Positions 34,657 through 43,079 of a stretch of DNA of 51,022 bases are shown here, in pieces. The position numbers were made by a program, and so were the translations under genes. Below the pieces are notes generated by a model that made no database searches, was not told where the DNA came from, and worked only from the letters and a program-made list of their open reading frames with translations. Every line of letters starts with the position of its first letter. Position 1 is the stretch's first letter. This stretch comes from Eggerthellales bacterium (GTDB lineage: Bacteria; Actinomycetota; Coriobacteriia; Coriobacteriales; Eggerthellaceae): the NCBI GenBank assembly GCA_029219345.1, contig JAQXTF010000086.1, forward strand, positions 1 through 51,022. The letters run 5' to 3'.

Positions 34657-35487
34657 TTACTCCTTAGGCACCCACTGCTTGCAAACATCCAGGTCAAAGT
34701 CTACGTGGAAGATCTCGCTCATGGCCTTTTGCAGGTCTTCGGCGGTTTCCAGCTTGGTCTGGGTCTTGCCCTCGGGACCGCGAATGGTCAGGATGTCGTT
34801 GTTGATGGAGCACGTTCCCGTGGGGGTCAGAATCTGGGTCATCAGCATGATGGAGAACGGCGCAGGCGGGTGCTGCATGTTCTGATTGGGACCCTGGAAG
34901 TCAATAGGAATGGCGGGAACGGTGCCGGAAATCATAACCTGGCGCCACTCATCCTCATTGTGGCCCTTGTACAGCTGCATCATCCAACCTTCACACAGGT
35001 CCTCGTACTTGAAGGTGCCCAGGAAGGTCTCAGTCTCGGCGCCATCCACCATGGTGACAGCACGAGAGCAAGCCACGGAGCCCAGTCCTACATCGCAGTA
35101 ATGCTTCACGCCGTCAAGCACCACCACGGAGCCGCGGTGAGAAACGGCGCCGGCAACGGTCATGCCAGGGCGCAGCAGGCGCACGCCAATGGGGTAAGCG
35201 TTGTAGCCCAGGCCGCGCAACAAGCCCAGGAACAGGGAATTCATCTCAAAGCAGTAGCCACCGCGCTTGTTCACCACAATCTTTTCGTAGGTGGAATCAA
35301 GGTCAATGAGCACCGGCTCGCGATACACGCACGAAGTGAAATTCTCAAAAGGAATGTGCATCAGATGCGCCTCAATAAGCGAATCCAAGTAGGCGCGGTC
35401 CAGCACTTCGGGCCACGGCATTTCCAAGCGTTCCAGGTAGCGCTCGCAACGCTCACGCGGCAAGCACTCAAAAGTCTCCTCAATCAT
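34657..35487 (-). CDS. nat: Arylamine N-acetyltransferase
   Basis: A 276-aa cytoplasmic enzyme with the Cys-His-Asp triad of arylamine N-acetyltransferases: C79 in RGGYCFEMN, H117 in SHRGS and D132 in CDVGLG. Length and order match the family. It moves acetyl from acetyl-CoA to arylamines, hydrazines or hydroxylamines, so it could inactivate drugs or natural amines in the gut; some homologues serve antibiotic biosynthesis. The C-terminal 80 residues are less conserved. It sits downstream of the PucR-type regulator on the same strand but is separated by 92 bp with a hairpin. Confidence 0.92.
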   Translation of the reverse strand: MIEETFECLPRERCERYLERLEMPWPEVLDRAYLDSLIEAHLMHIPFENFTSCVYREPVLIDLDSTYEKIVVNKRGGYCFEMNSLFLGLLRGLGYNAYPIGVRLLRPGMTVAGAVSHRGSVVVLDGVKHYCDVGLGSVACSRAVTMVDGAETETFLGTFKYEDLCEGWMMQLYKGHNEDEWRQVMISGTVPAIPIDFQGPNQNMQHPPAPFSIMLMTQILTPTGTCSINNDILTIRGPEGKTQTKLETAEDLQKAMSEIFHVDFDLDVCKQWVPKE

Positions 35488-35529
35488 GCAACTCCCTCTC
35501 CTTGTATTGCGTCTAATTGATTAAGCAAC

Positions 35530-35552
35530 GCTATCGTACCACATCCGATAGC
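35530..35552. repeat. Inverted repeat GCTATCG-N9-CGATAGC
   Basis: Perfect 7-bp arms lie between the PucR-type gene stop and the NAT gene start on the same strand. There is no U tract, so it is either an inefficient terminator or an operator for the NAT gene. Confidence 0.45.
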
Positions 35553-35578
35553 AACGAATAGACCCCCGACTCAAAAGC

Positions 35579-37150
35579 TTAACTAGTGCCTTGCGGAAGC
35601 GAACGAACCATGTCATCCAGCACATACCAGGCGTTCATCATCTGGCGCGTCTCAAATACGTCCAGGTCAAGGTCAAATTCTTGCTGTATACGTGCCGCGC
35701 GTTGCCGCACCGTGTTGCGATGCATGCCCAACCGACCCGCCGTCACCTCAATGCGGCGCTCGCAATCAAGATAGGCGCGCAGGAACGAAGCATCATTGGT
35801 GGCATCTCGCTGGTCCTTGGCCCTGAGCGCGCCCAGAACACCGTGATCTATGCTGTAGCGTACGAATGCGCCATCGCTCAGGTCGCCCCGCACCAAGTAG
35901 GCGGCCACCAAAGAATCGAAGGTGTTGAGCTGCGACGATTGCTGCACCGCTCGCGCCAGCTCAATGGCTTGCCGAGCCTGCTTGCCCGCCATCTCCACCG
36001 AGCGCAAGCCTTGGGTAACCGCGCCGCGACCCACCTGCGTGCTATAGCGTTCTCCCAGGTCATTCATTAGTTTATCAGCGCGCGTAATGTCATCGTCCAG
36101 CTTATAGGGCAAGCATTTCAGCGCCGCATACAGGCATCCGTCGTACCGGGCCACCAAGCAATCGGGCAGCATCAGGTTAATCTCGCCCGCCAGATACCAC
36201 AGGTTGGCCCCCTGCCCCTTTCCCGGCTGCAGCGCATACACCACCAAGGGCGTGTCGGCAAAAATGCCCAAACGGTCAGCCTGAGCAGCCGCATACTCCA
36301 AATTCTGGGGCTGACCAGCCAAAAGGCTGGCAAGGAAATCGGCATTATGGGAAAAGCGCGCACGACGCGTGCGCTGAGAATTGGCAATCAGGTCTTCCAT
36401 GTGACCAACCAAAACCTCAAACAAGTCAAAGAGACCCTGGGAATAAGGCTCGTTGGAAAGGGACATGACCATGCGCACGAAGGAACCGTCATCCAGATGG
36501 AACACGTGATTAATGAAGGGATACTGGGCGTAATGCTCGGTGCCCGAATAGACGGTCATGCGCTGGGCCTCCCAGCGAGCAAGCGCATTTGACCTGCGGA
36601 AACGGTCAATCTGTTCCTTGTTGAAGTAGCCCTTTTCCACCAAATCTATCAACCACGGGTCATCGCTTACCTGATAGGGCGTGTAGGCCAAAAGGCGGAA
36701 GGCGGAGTCGGTGACGGTAATGTAGTTGGGAATAATGCCCTCGCCCGCGTCGATGAAATCCTGGAAGGTTCCGTGGGCGATGGTGCTGCGGGTCATGCGG
36801 CTTTCCCATTGCTGCAGGCGAAGAAGCTCCCGCTGCAGCAGGCGCACCACCTCATCGAGGGTGCGATCGGTGGCCACCTCAATGCATCCCGGTGCAGGGC
36901 GCACATCGCGCGCCCCCTCAAGGGGAAGCACGCACACGCAAGGGGCAAAAGCGCTCTGCTGATCAGCCAAGGCGGCCCCATCAAGGCCCGCTCCATCAAA
37001 CACGGTGAGCAGCCGCACATCCCCCACCGCAACCGGAGCGCAATGGCGCGGCGTATCCAGGTACTCGAAAGACCAGTTGGCCATGTTTCCGCAATTCACC
37101 GCCGCATGTTCCAGCATGAGCCACCGCGCGGCCATAGCAAGCGTTGCCAT
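35579..37150 (-). CDS. PucR/CdaR-type transcriptional regulator
   Basis: A 523-aa protein whose C-terminal 60 residues form the PucR helix-turn-helix (AYLDCERRIEVTAGRLGMHRN, TVRQRAARIQQEFDLDLD). The long middle region carries a GGDEF-like/PAS-like sensory part seen in this family. Members activate catabolic genes in response to the substrate. The start codon at 37150 overlaps the 5' end of the divergent transhydroxylase gene by 7 bp, with GGAAGGGAAG upstream, so I see no promoter region between them. It most likely controls the transhydroxylase genes. An internal start at MANWSF (22 residues in) is possible and would leave about 70 bp of spacer. Confidence 0.88.
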   Translation of the reverse strand: MATLAMAARWLMLEHAAVNCGNMANWSFEYLDTPRHCAPVAVGDVRLLTVFDGAGLDGAALADQQSAFAPCVCVLPLEGARDVRPAPGCIEVATDRTLDEVVRLLQRELLRLQQWESRMTRSTIAHGTFQDFIDAGEGIIPNYITVTDSAFRLLAYTPYQVSDDPWLIDLVEKGYFNKEQIDRFRRSNALARWEAQRMTVYSGTEHYAQYPFINHVFHLDDGSFVRMVMSLSNEPYSQGLFDLFEVLVGHMEDLIANSQRTRRARFSHNADFLASLLAGQPQNLEYAAAQADRLGIFADTPLVVYALQPGKGQGANLWYLAGEINLMLPDCLVARYDGCLYAALKCLPYKLDDDITRADKLMNDLGERYSTQVGRGAVTQGLRSVEMAGKQARQAIELARAVQQSSQLNTFDSLVAAYLVRGDLSDGAFVRYSIDHGVLGALRAKDQRDATNDASFLRAYLDCERRIEVTAGRLGMHRNTVRQRAARIQQEFDLDLDVFETRQMMNAWYVLDDMVRSLPQGTS

Positions 37151-39759
37151 ATTCTTCCCTTCCTGCCCACATAAAGTCCACGGCTGTCGACGTGAAGGAC
37201 GGCAAGATTGCCCAAATTCGCCCGCTGCGCATGGACAAGAAGTACTCGCTGGAAGAGATCAACCCGTGGACCTTGGAAATTGACGGCCACAAGCTCTACA
37301 GCGGCACCGCAACCACCATTCCGCCGCTGGCAATCACCTACAAGAACCGCGTATACTCCAAGAACCGCGTTCCCTACCCGCTGAAGCGCGTGGACTGGGA
37401 TCCCAATGGCGAGCGCCATCCTGAGACCCGCGGTATCTCCGGCTACGAGCGCATCAGCTGGGACGAGGCCACCGACATCATCGCCAGCGAAATCAGGCGC
37501 TTGATTGACACCTACGGCAACTACTCCATCTACGTACAGGGCGACGGCCACGGCGAAGACAAGACCCTGCATGCCTGCCACGGCTGCAACACCCGCCTCA
37601 TGGACGTTCTGGGCGGCTACACCTGCCAAGCCCGCCAGCCTGACTCCTGGGAAGGTTGGTACTGGGGCGCTAAGCACATGTGGGGCATGGACCCCGTTGG
37701 CCAGCAGTCTCTGGTTTCCAACGTGCTGCTTGACACCTCCAAGAATTCCGACTGCGTTATCTGCCAGGGCTGCGACCCCGAAACCACTCCCTGGGGCTGG
37801 GGCGGCCAGATTTCCTCCAAGATCAGCTACTTCTGGACTGAAATTGGCCTGAAGCAAATCTACATTTGCCCTGATGTGAACTACGGCGCAGCCATCCACG
37901 CCGACAAGTGGATTCCCGTTCTTCCCAACACCGACGCTGCCATGCAGCTGGCCATTGCCTACATCTGGATTAAGGAAGACACCTACGACAAGGAATACCT
38001 TGACCGTTACACCATTGGCTTTGACTGGTTCAAGCGCTACGTCATGGGCGGCGAAGACGGCGTACCTAAGACCCCCAAGTGGGCCGAGGAGAAGTGCGGC
38101 GTTCCTGCTCGCCAGATCAAGGCCCTGGCTCGCTACTGGGCCAAGCACGTGGTCACCACCTGCCACTGCAACGGCGGCGGCTACATCCGTTCCGCCTTCA
38201 GCCATGAGCCCGCACGTCTGGAAGTTGCCCTTCTGGCCATGCAGGGCCTGGGCAAGCCCGGTCGCAACCAGATGAAGCTCATGGAGTGGAACCTGTTCGG
38301 CCGCGATGACCTGAACCCCCTGCCTCACAGCCAGTGGCACTCCACCATGCATGCTGCCTACACCGGCCACGCACTGGGCTCTGGCCTGGAGGTATTCATT
38401 CCTCAGACCCTGCTGCCCAACGCCATCATGCTGCCCGAGGGCGAAAAGCTCACCTGGTATGGCCACACCGTAAACAGCCTGCCTCGCGAAGACCAGTTCC
38501 TGCCCTTCGAGTACCCCATGGAAGGCAAGAGCCGCATTCACGCCATCTGGACTGACACCCCCTGCTGGTCCACCTGCTGGAACGGCGGCAACCGCTACCA
38601 GGATGCTCTGCGTCACCCCTCCATTGAGTTCATGCTGGTTCAGCATCCCTGGATGGAAAACGACACCCTGTTCGCTGACATCATCCTGCCTGTTTCCACC
38701 ATGTTCGAGCAGGACGACATCATCTTCTCCAGCCGCTGCGGCGAAAACGACATGGTCCTGAACGAAGAGCAGGCCATCGAGCCCATCGGCGAGGCACGTT
38801 CCGACTCCGAGGCCGTTATGGCCATCGCTGAGAAGCTGGGCGTTGCCAAGGAGCTGTGGGAGAACTGGTGCTACCCCGCTGGCCTGGGCACCCTGGAAGA
38901 CGGCTCCCCTGACTACTACTACGGCGAGCCCTCCTTCGAGACCCTGAAGAAGATTGGCTACGTAGAAGGCAAGGCCGACCAGCACATGCCCTACGAGGAA
39001 TTCCTGGAGAAGGGCTTCCTGCCCGTTCCCTTCAAGGACGATTGGCAGGATGACCCCGTTGGCATGTACAAGTTCCTGGAAGACCCCGAGGCCAACCCTC
39101 TGAAGACCCCCACCGGCAAGATTGAGTTCTACGCCACTGGCCTGGCCGAGAACTTCCCCGATGACATGGAGCGCCAGCCCGTTCCCCACTGGATTGAGGA
39201 GAGCCCCCGCCTGCACGAGCGCCTGACCAACGAGCGCGGCAAGGATTATCCGTTCCTGGTTGTATCCAACCATCCTCGCTTCCGCGTACACGCTCAGCAT
39301 GACGACTGCATCTGGCTGCGTGAAATTGACATGTGCAAGGTAACCGGCCCCGACGGCTACAAGTACGAGCCCGTGTGGATCAACCCCATTGACGCACGCG
39401 CCCGCAACATCAAAGACGGCGACATCATCCGCATCTTCAACGAGCGCGGCAGCGTTCTGGGTGGCGCCATCGTAACCGAGCGCATCATGCCCCACGTAAT
39501 CAGCCAGGACCACGGCGCACGCGTTGACGCCATTGTTCCCGGCACCGGCGGTCTGGATCGCGGCGGCGCTAACAACCTCATTTGCCCTGGTGAGACCACT
39601 TCCCAGAATGCTCCTGGCGAAATCACCAACGGCTTCTTGGCCAACATTGAGAAGGTGGACGTATTCGCCCTGGCCGCTCAGTATCCGGAAGAGTTTGGTC
39701 GCGAGTACGATCCCGCCGATGGTATCCGCGCAACCTGCCGCATTGTGAAGGGAGAATAA
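37144..39759 (+). CDS. Pyrogallol-phloroglucinol transhydroxylase-like molybdopterin enzyme, large subunit
   Basis: An 871-aa DMSO-reductase-family protein that lacks a Tat signal, so cytoplasmic. It resembles the large subunit of Pelobacter acidigallici transhydroxylase along its length. PDSWEGWYWG includes D167 and S168, matching the acid and molybdenum-ligand serine there, and H136 in GDGHGE matches the catalytic His. KRVDWDPNGERHPETRG and HADKWIPVLPNTDAA are further shared blocks. That enzyme moves a hydroxyl between pyrogallol and phloroglucinol without net electron transfer; a different phenol is possible here. The start is doubtful. The frame opens at TTG 37144 with a TAG nine bases upstream, no ribosome binding site is visible, and the first ATG is codon 30. 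The small-subunit gene follows after 4 bp. Confidence 0.9.
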   Translation: MPYSSLPAHIKSTAVDVKDGKIAQIRPLRMDKKYSLEEINPWTLEIDGHKLYSGTATTIPPLAITYKNRVYSKNRVPYPLKRVDWDPNGERHPETRGISGYERISWDEATDIIASEIRRLIDTYGNYSIYVQGDGHGEDKTLHACHGCNTRLMDVLGGYTCQARQPDSWEGWYWGAKHMWGMDPVGQQSLVSNVLLDTSKNSDCVICQGCDPETTPWGWGGQISSKISYFWTEIGLKQIYICPDVNYGAAIHADKWIPVLPNTDAAMQLAIAYIWIKEDTYDKEYLDRYTIGFDWFKRYVMGGEDGVPKTPKWAEEKCGVPARQIKALARYWAKHVVTTCHCNGGGYIRSAFSHEPARLEVALLAMQGLGKPGRNQMKLMEWNLFGRDDLNPLPHSQWHSTMHAAYTGHALGSGLEVFIPQTLLPNAIMLPEGEKLTWYGHTVNSLPREDQFLPFEYPMEGKSRIHAIWTDTPCWSTCWNGGNRYQDALRHPSIEFMLVQHPWMENDTLFADIILPVSTMFEQDDIIFSSRCGENDMVLNEEQAIEPIGEARSDSEAVMAIAEKLGVAKELWENWCYPAGLGTLEDGSPDYYYGEPSFETLKKIGYVEGKADQHMPYEEFLEKGFLPVPFKDDWQDDPVGMYKFLEDPEANPLKTPTGKIEFYATGLAENFPDDMERQPVPHWIEESPRLHERLTNERGKDYPFLVVSNHPRFRVHAQHDDCIWLREIDMCKVTGPDGYKYEPVWINPIDARARNIKDGDIIRIFNERGSVLGGAIVTERIMPHVISQDHGARVDAIVPGTGGLDRGGANNLICPGETTSQNAPGEITNGFLANIEKVDVFALAAQYPEEFGREYDPADGIRATCRIVKGE

Positions 39760-39763
39760 TCCC

Positions 39764-40570
39764 ATGGGAAAGAAAGTATTTGTTGTTAACATTGCCCGCT
39801 GCAACGGCTGTCACAACTGCCAGATTGCCTGCAAGGACGAGCATTGCATGACCTCTTGGGAAGGCTACGCCGCCGAACAGCCCATGACCGGCCAGTTCTG
39901 GGGCAGGATTGAAGAAACCGTTCACGGTAGCGTTCCCAAAGTCAACCTGACCTACGAGTTCAAGCTGTGCCATCACTGCGACGAGTGCCCCTTGGAGCAG
40001 ATGGCTCCCGAGGCCGTATATCGCCGCGAAGACGGCCTGGTCATCATCGACCCCATAAAGGCCGCTGGCAAGCCCGAGCTGGCAAACGCCTGCCCTTACG
40101 GCATGGTGTACCTGAATGAGCCCCTGGGCCTGGCACAGAAGTGCACCGGCTGCGCTCATCTGCTGGATGACGGCTGGACCGCACCTCGCTGCGTTGACGC
40201 TTGCCCCACCGAGGGTGTTCGCTTTGGCGATTACGAAGACTTCGCCGAAGAGCTTGAAGGCATTGAGCCTGCCGTTCCCGGTGGCCACGTATACGTGCTG
40301 AACCAGCCCAAGCGTTGGGTTGCCGGCGAAGTATACGACCCCGAGGAAGACGAGGTCATCATTGGCGCCAAGATCACCATCCAGGGTCAGACCGACGGCG
40401 TTATCCTAACCACCGAGTCCGATGATTTCGGCGACTTCTGGTTCAAGCAGGTTGAGGCCCAGAACTACAAGATCTGGTTCGAGGCCGAAGGCTACATGAG
40501 CCGTGAGCTGTCCATTGATGCCACCGACAAAGATGGCCACATTGGCTCCGTGCCCCTGTATCGCCTGTAA
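39764..40570 (+). CDS. Transhydroxylase-like iron-sulfur small subunit
   Basis: A 268-aa partner of the molybdopterin subunit. Cysteines C13, C16, C19 and C23 (CNGCHNCQIAC) start a ferredoxin-like domain. LCHHCDECP, ANACPYG, CTGCAH and RCVDACPT supply the rest, enough for three 4Fe-4S clusters. Residues about 195-268 form a separate beta domain (KITIQGQTDGVILTTES, EAEGYMSREL), matching the prealbumin/Cna-B-like C-terminal domain of the Pelobacter transhydroxylase small subunit. That tail, absent from ordinary DMSO-reductase electron subunits, supports the specific assignment. GGGAGAATAATCCC precedes the ATG; co-transcribed with the large subunit and followed by a terminator. Confidence 0.9.
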   Translation: MGKKVFVVNIARCNGCHNCQIACKDEHCMTSWEGYAAEQPMTGQFWGRIEETVHGSVPKVNLTYEFKLCHHCDECPLEQMAPEAVYRREDGLVIIDPIKAAGKPELANACPYGMVYLNEPLGLAQKCTGCAHLLDDGWTAPRCVDACPTEGVRFGDYEDFAEELEGIEPAVPGGHVYVLNQPKRWVAGEVYDPEEDEVIIGAKITIQGQTDGVILTTESDDFGDFWFKQVEAQNYKIWFEAEGYMSRELSIDATDKDGHIGSVPLYRL

Positions 40571-40589
40571 TTAGCGTCTCTACGTACGG

Positions 40590-40621
40590 AAGGGCCGCAT
40601 CCCGCAAGGGGTGCGGCCCTT
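40590..40621 (+). terminator. Terminator of the transhydroxylase operon
   Basis: AAGGGCCGCA (40590-40599) and TGCGGCCCTT (40612-40621) form a perfect 10-bp stem with a 12-nt loop, followed by CTTGTTGCT. It begins about 20 bp after the stop codon. Confidence 0.85.
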
Positions 40622-40661
40622 CTTGTTGCTCCCTATTCGCGAGCTTTCCCCCTCACCCGCT

Positions 40662-40900
40662 TGCAAAAACGAACGATAAGTTGCCGCCGAACAGCAGATG
40701 TGGCCTATTTGGGGTCTATAGATGCAAAAACGAACGATAAGTTGCCACTTGAAGGCGATTTTTGGGAAAGCGCTCGGCGTTTTCCCAGGTCAGAATTTTT
40801 CCGACGCTTCTTACTGGCAACAAATCGTTCATTCTTGTATAAAAGGGCGCCATTTTTCGGCCTTTTGCTTTCGCTCGGCAACATATCGTGCAGTTTTGCA
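40662..40900. repeat. Symmetric four-copy repeat element (two direct, two inverted)
   Basis: A 24-bp unit ending in CGAACGATAAGTTGCC occurs at 40662-40685 and, identical, at 40723-40746. Its inverted form occurs at 40816-40839 and 40877-40900 with three to five changes. Spacing is 61, 93 and 61 bp, so the element is symmetric about its centre and can fold into nested stems. It lies between an operon terminator and a convergent pseudogene. The 40901-41009 remainder shows nothing. It resembles a miniature mobile element; no transposase is present. Confidence 0.75.
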
Positions 40901-41009
40901 TAAGAAGCTGCCTGCTCATAGCCTCATGGGTCAACCAGACGCGATCACGCGAAGGACGAATGCCGAAAAGTCTGAATAACACGAAGCGAGTCGCGCTTGA
41001 ACAGGCGCT

Positions 41010-41518
41010 TTATTTCTTCTCGAAAATGCGCAGCAAGCGAATGAACAGGTTCACGATGTCCATGTACAGGGCGCAAGCGCAGTCGATGGCGTTGTCGGCC
41101 GTGGGGGCAACGTTTTGGGCGCGGTACCAGTCGTAGCCAATGTAGCCGCTGAAAATGAGCACGAAGACCCAGTTGAAAATGCCCGAAATGCTAGGAAGCA
41201 GAAACGCGCACAGAACCTGAGCGGCAATGCCCACCAGCAGGGAGATAAAAAGCGAGTGGCTCAGCTTGGCGAAATGATGGGGCACCAGCGTGTATGCCAC
41301 GATCATGGCCAAAGACACAATGGCGGTAGCGATGAACGCCGATTGAATGACGTAATTGGACACATTCAGCATAGCCAGCATGAAGATGCTACCGCGTTCA
41401 CGGCAAAACCCCAGCACAGCACCAAGCCCATCAGGGCGTTAAAGGATACGCGGCTCATGGTTTTGCCCTCGGTGAAAGCGCCGCGGTCAAAAACAGAAAC
41501 GCCAAAAGGTGAGCTCAT
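41010..41518 (-). pseudogene. Bax inhibitor-1 (YccA/YbhL-type) family gene with internal deletion and frameshift
   Basis: The gene starts at an ATG at 41518 after GGGGGAGCC and reads SSPFGVSVFDRGAFTEGKTM, then FNALMGLVLCWGFAVNAV. The frame then shifts near 41405, and the sequence continues in another frame with SIFMLAMLNVSNYVIQSAF. The rest of a BI-1 membrane domain follows, including FSGYIGYDWYRAQN, through to TAA at 41010. Total coding length is about 170 codons, whereas related proteins are about 240; roughly 70 residues after the first helix are missing. The end of the family, normally conserved, is intact. Confidence 0.75.
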
Positions 41519-41560
41519 GGCTCCCCCTTTCCTCTTATTCAATGTTGTTACAAAGAAAGG

Positions 41561-42163
41561 TTACAGCTCAATCACGCGGGTGGCGAGCCGCTGCAGCAAT
41601 GCCGGCGAATGAGTGACCATGACCAGGCCAACGCCGTTGTTCTGGGTGTATTCCAGCAGGAAATGCCAGATTTGGGCCTGGGTAATGGCGTCCAGCATGG
41701 TGGAAATCTCGTCGGCAATAATGAACTGGGGCCGGCACATAAGGGTTCGGGCAATGCAGCAACGCTGCAGCTCGCCGCCGGAAAGCTCATGGGGAAAACG
41801 GGTCAGCCACTCAGGCTTAATGCCCAAACCCACACGCAGCTCCTCGGTGATGCCGCCCACTTCTGCCAACGATTCGCTCATGCGTAGATACGGATCCATT
41901 ACCTGCTCCGGGTGCTGCCAGATAAGCTGCACCGCATTAGGCTTCCCAGAACCCGCCTGAGGCTTCTTTCCATCCAGCAGCACGCTTCCCTGTTGCGGAG
42001 TCAAATAGCCCGCCAAAAGCTGGCACAGGGTGCTCTTGCCATAGCCTGAGGGGGCTTTCAGGGCCACGCGCTCGTGGCTTTCCACTTGCAAAGACACGTT
42101 TTGCAGCACCGGGGCGCAACCAGGGTACGCAAAGGTCAGGTTTTCCACCGTCAGACGAGCCAT
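41561..42163 (-). CDS. nikE: Nik/Dpp-type ABC transporter ATP-binding protein 2
   Basis: A 200-aa ABC ATPase. Walker A is APSGYGKST at 37-45 (the first Gly is replaced by Ala), the Q-loop is in LIWQHPEQVMDPY, the signature LSGGELQR and Walker B FIIADEIS follow, and an H-loop His is in VTHSP. It is shorter than NikE/DppF (about 260-330 aa), lacking the oligopeptide C-terminal domain. The start ATG overlaps the stop of the first ATPase (TAATG), so the two are coupled and form the heterodimeric motor. The gene symbol follows the operon's likely nickel specificity and is tentative. Confidence 0.8.
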   Translation of the reverse strand: MARLTVENLTFAYPGCAPVLQNVSLQVESHERVALKAPSGYGKSTLCQLLAGYLTPQQGSVLLDGKKPQAGSGKPNAVQLIWQHPEQVMDPYLRMSESLAEVGGITEELRVGLGIKPEWLTRFPHELSGGELQRCCIARTLMCRPQFIIADEISTMLDAITQAQIWHFLLEYTQNNGVGLVMVTHSPALLQRLATRVIEL

Positions 42164-43071
42164 TAGCGCCACCCCTCTTCCATAGGGATCACCGCAAACT
42201 CATGCTCGGGCAAAGCACGCCACAGGCTGCGGGAAAACTCTTCCTGCAGGGTGTCGGGAGAGGAGAAATTGGCCACCGCGGTTTCCTCGATGACGGTGCC
42301 ATCACGGAACACCGCCACGCGATCGGCCACGGAAAGGGCCAGCTCAATGTCGTGGGTTATAAGCAGCACGCCGCCGCCCTTGTTGGCAAAAGCGCGGAAA
42401 TCGGCCATGGCCTGCACCGCCAGCTCCAAATCAAGACCCGGCGTGGGCTCATCGGCAATGATGAGCTTGGGGTCGCTTACCAGCGCGGTGCACAACAGCA
42501 CACGGCGAGCCATGCCACCCGAAAGCTCATGGGGGTACATGCGCTCCACCTGGGGGTCCAATCGATACTGCTGGAAGAGCTCGGCGCGCTTTTCCGCAGT
42601 GCCGCCAATTTGCTTGCCTACGCGCATCAGGGGGTCCAGAGATTTCACGCTTTGGGGCACAAAGGCAATCTCACGGCCGCGATGCTGAGCCAGCGTTTCG
42701 GTGGTTTGCTCCACGCCATCAAAGTATATGGTGCCTTCCACTAGGGAATTTGGCTCATAGAGGCCCATGATGGCGTCAGCCAGCACCGTCTTGCCAGAGC
42801 CAGAGGCGCCTACAATAGCCACAATCTCGCCCTCGTGCACCGAGATGTTCAGCCCATGGATGACGGGGCTAAAAGCGCGGGCGCTGGTCCACTTGCCCGT
42901 TTGCTCGTACATATCGAATCCAATGGAGAGATTTTCCACCTGCAGCAGATGGTAGCCATGGGTATGGTGACTTTGGGCAGCATGCAGATGGTGGTGATGA
43001 GCCGCCTCATGGGAATGGTCATGATGGTGCTCATGCCCTTCAATAACCTGGTCTTTTTCCTCTTCGCTCAT
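42163..43071 (-). CDS. nikD: Nik/Dpp-type ABC transporter ATP-binding protein 1 with His-rich N-terminus
   Basis: A 302-aa ABC ATPase with Walker A GASGSGKT, signature LSGGMARR and Walker B LIIADEPTPGLD. Residues 13-41 hold 15 histidines in 29 positions (EHHHDHSHEAAHHHHLH and on), a metal-chelating tail not found on peptide-transport ATPases. Similar His-rich regions occur on Ni, Co and Zn handling proteins such as HypB and cation transporters. It therefore points to metal, most likely nickel, as the cargo and may store or sense it. Located 8 bp after the permease gene. The importer class is firm; nickel is inferred. Confidence 0.82.
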   Translation of the reverse strand: MSEEEKDQVIEGHEHHHDHSHEAAHHHHLHAAQSHHTHGYHLLQVENLSIGFDMYEQTGKWTSARAFSPVIHGLNISVHEGEIVAIVGASGSGKTVLADAIMGLYEPNSLVEGTIYFDGVEQTTETLAQHRGREIAFVPQSVKSLDPLMRVGKQIGGTAEKRAELFQQYRLDPQVERMYPHELSGGMARRVLLCTALVSDPKLIIADEPTPGLDLELAVQAMADFRAFANKGGGVLLITHDIELALSVADRVAVFRDGTVIEETAVANFSSPDTLQEEFSRSLWRALPEHEFAVIPMEEGWR

Positions 43072-43079
43072 GCTCTCAC

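Noticed and set aside
37096-39804. A 902-codon minus-strand frame opposite the transhydroxylase large subunit
   Set aside because: The plus-strand protein matches a known enzyme along its length with catalytic residues in place; the antisense translation has no recognisable fold.
40901-41009. Small plus-strand frame reading into the Bax-inhibitor region
   Set aside because: No start signal or family; it runs into the antisense of a recognised, though broken, gene.
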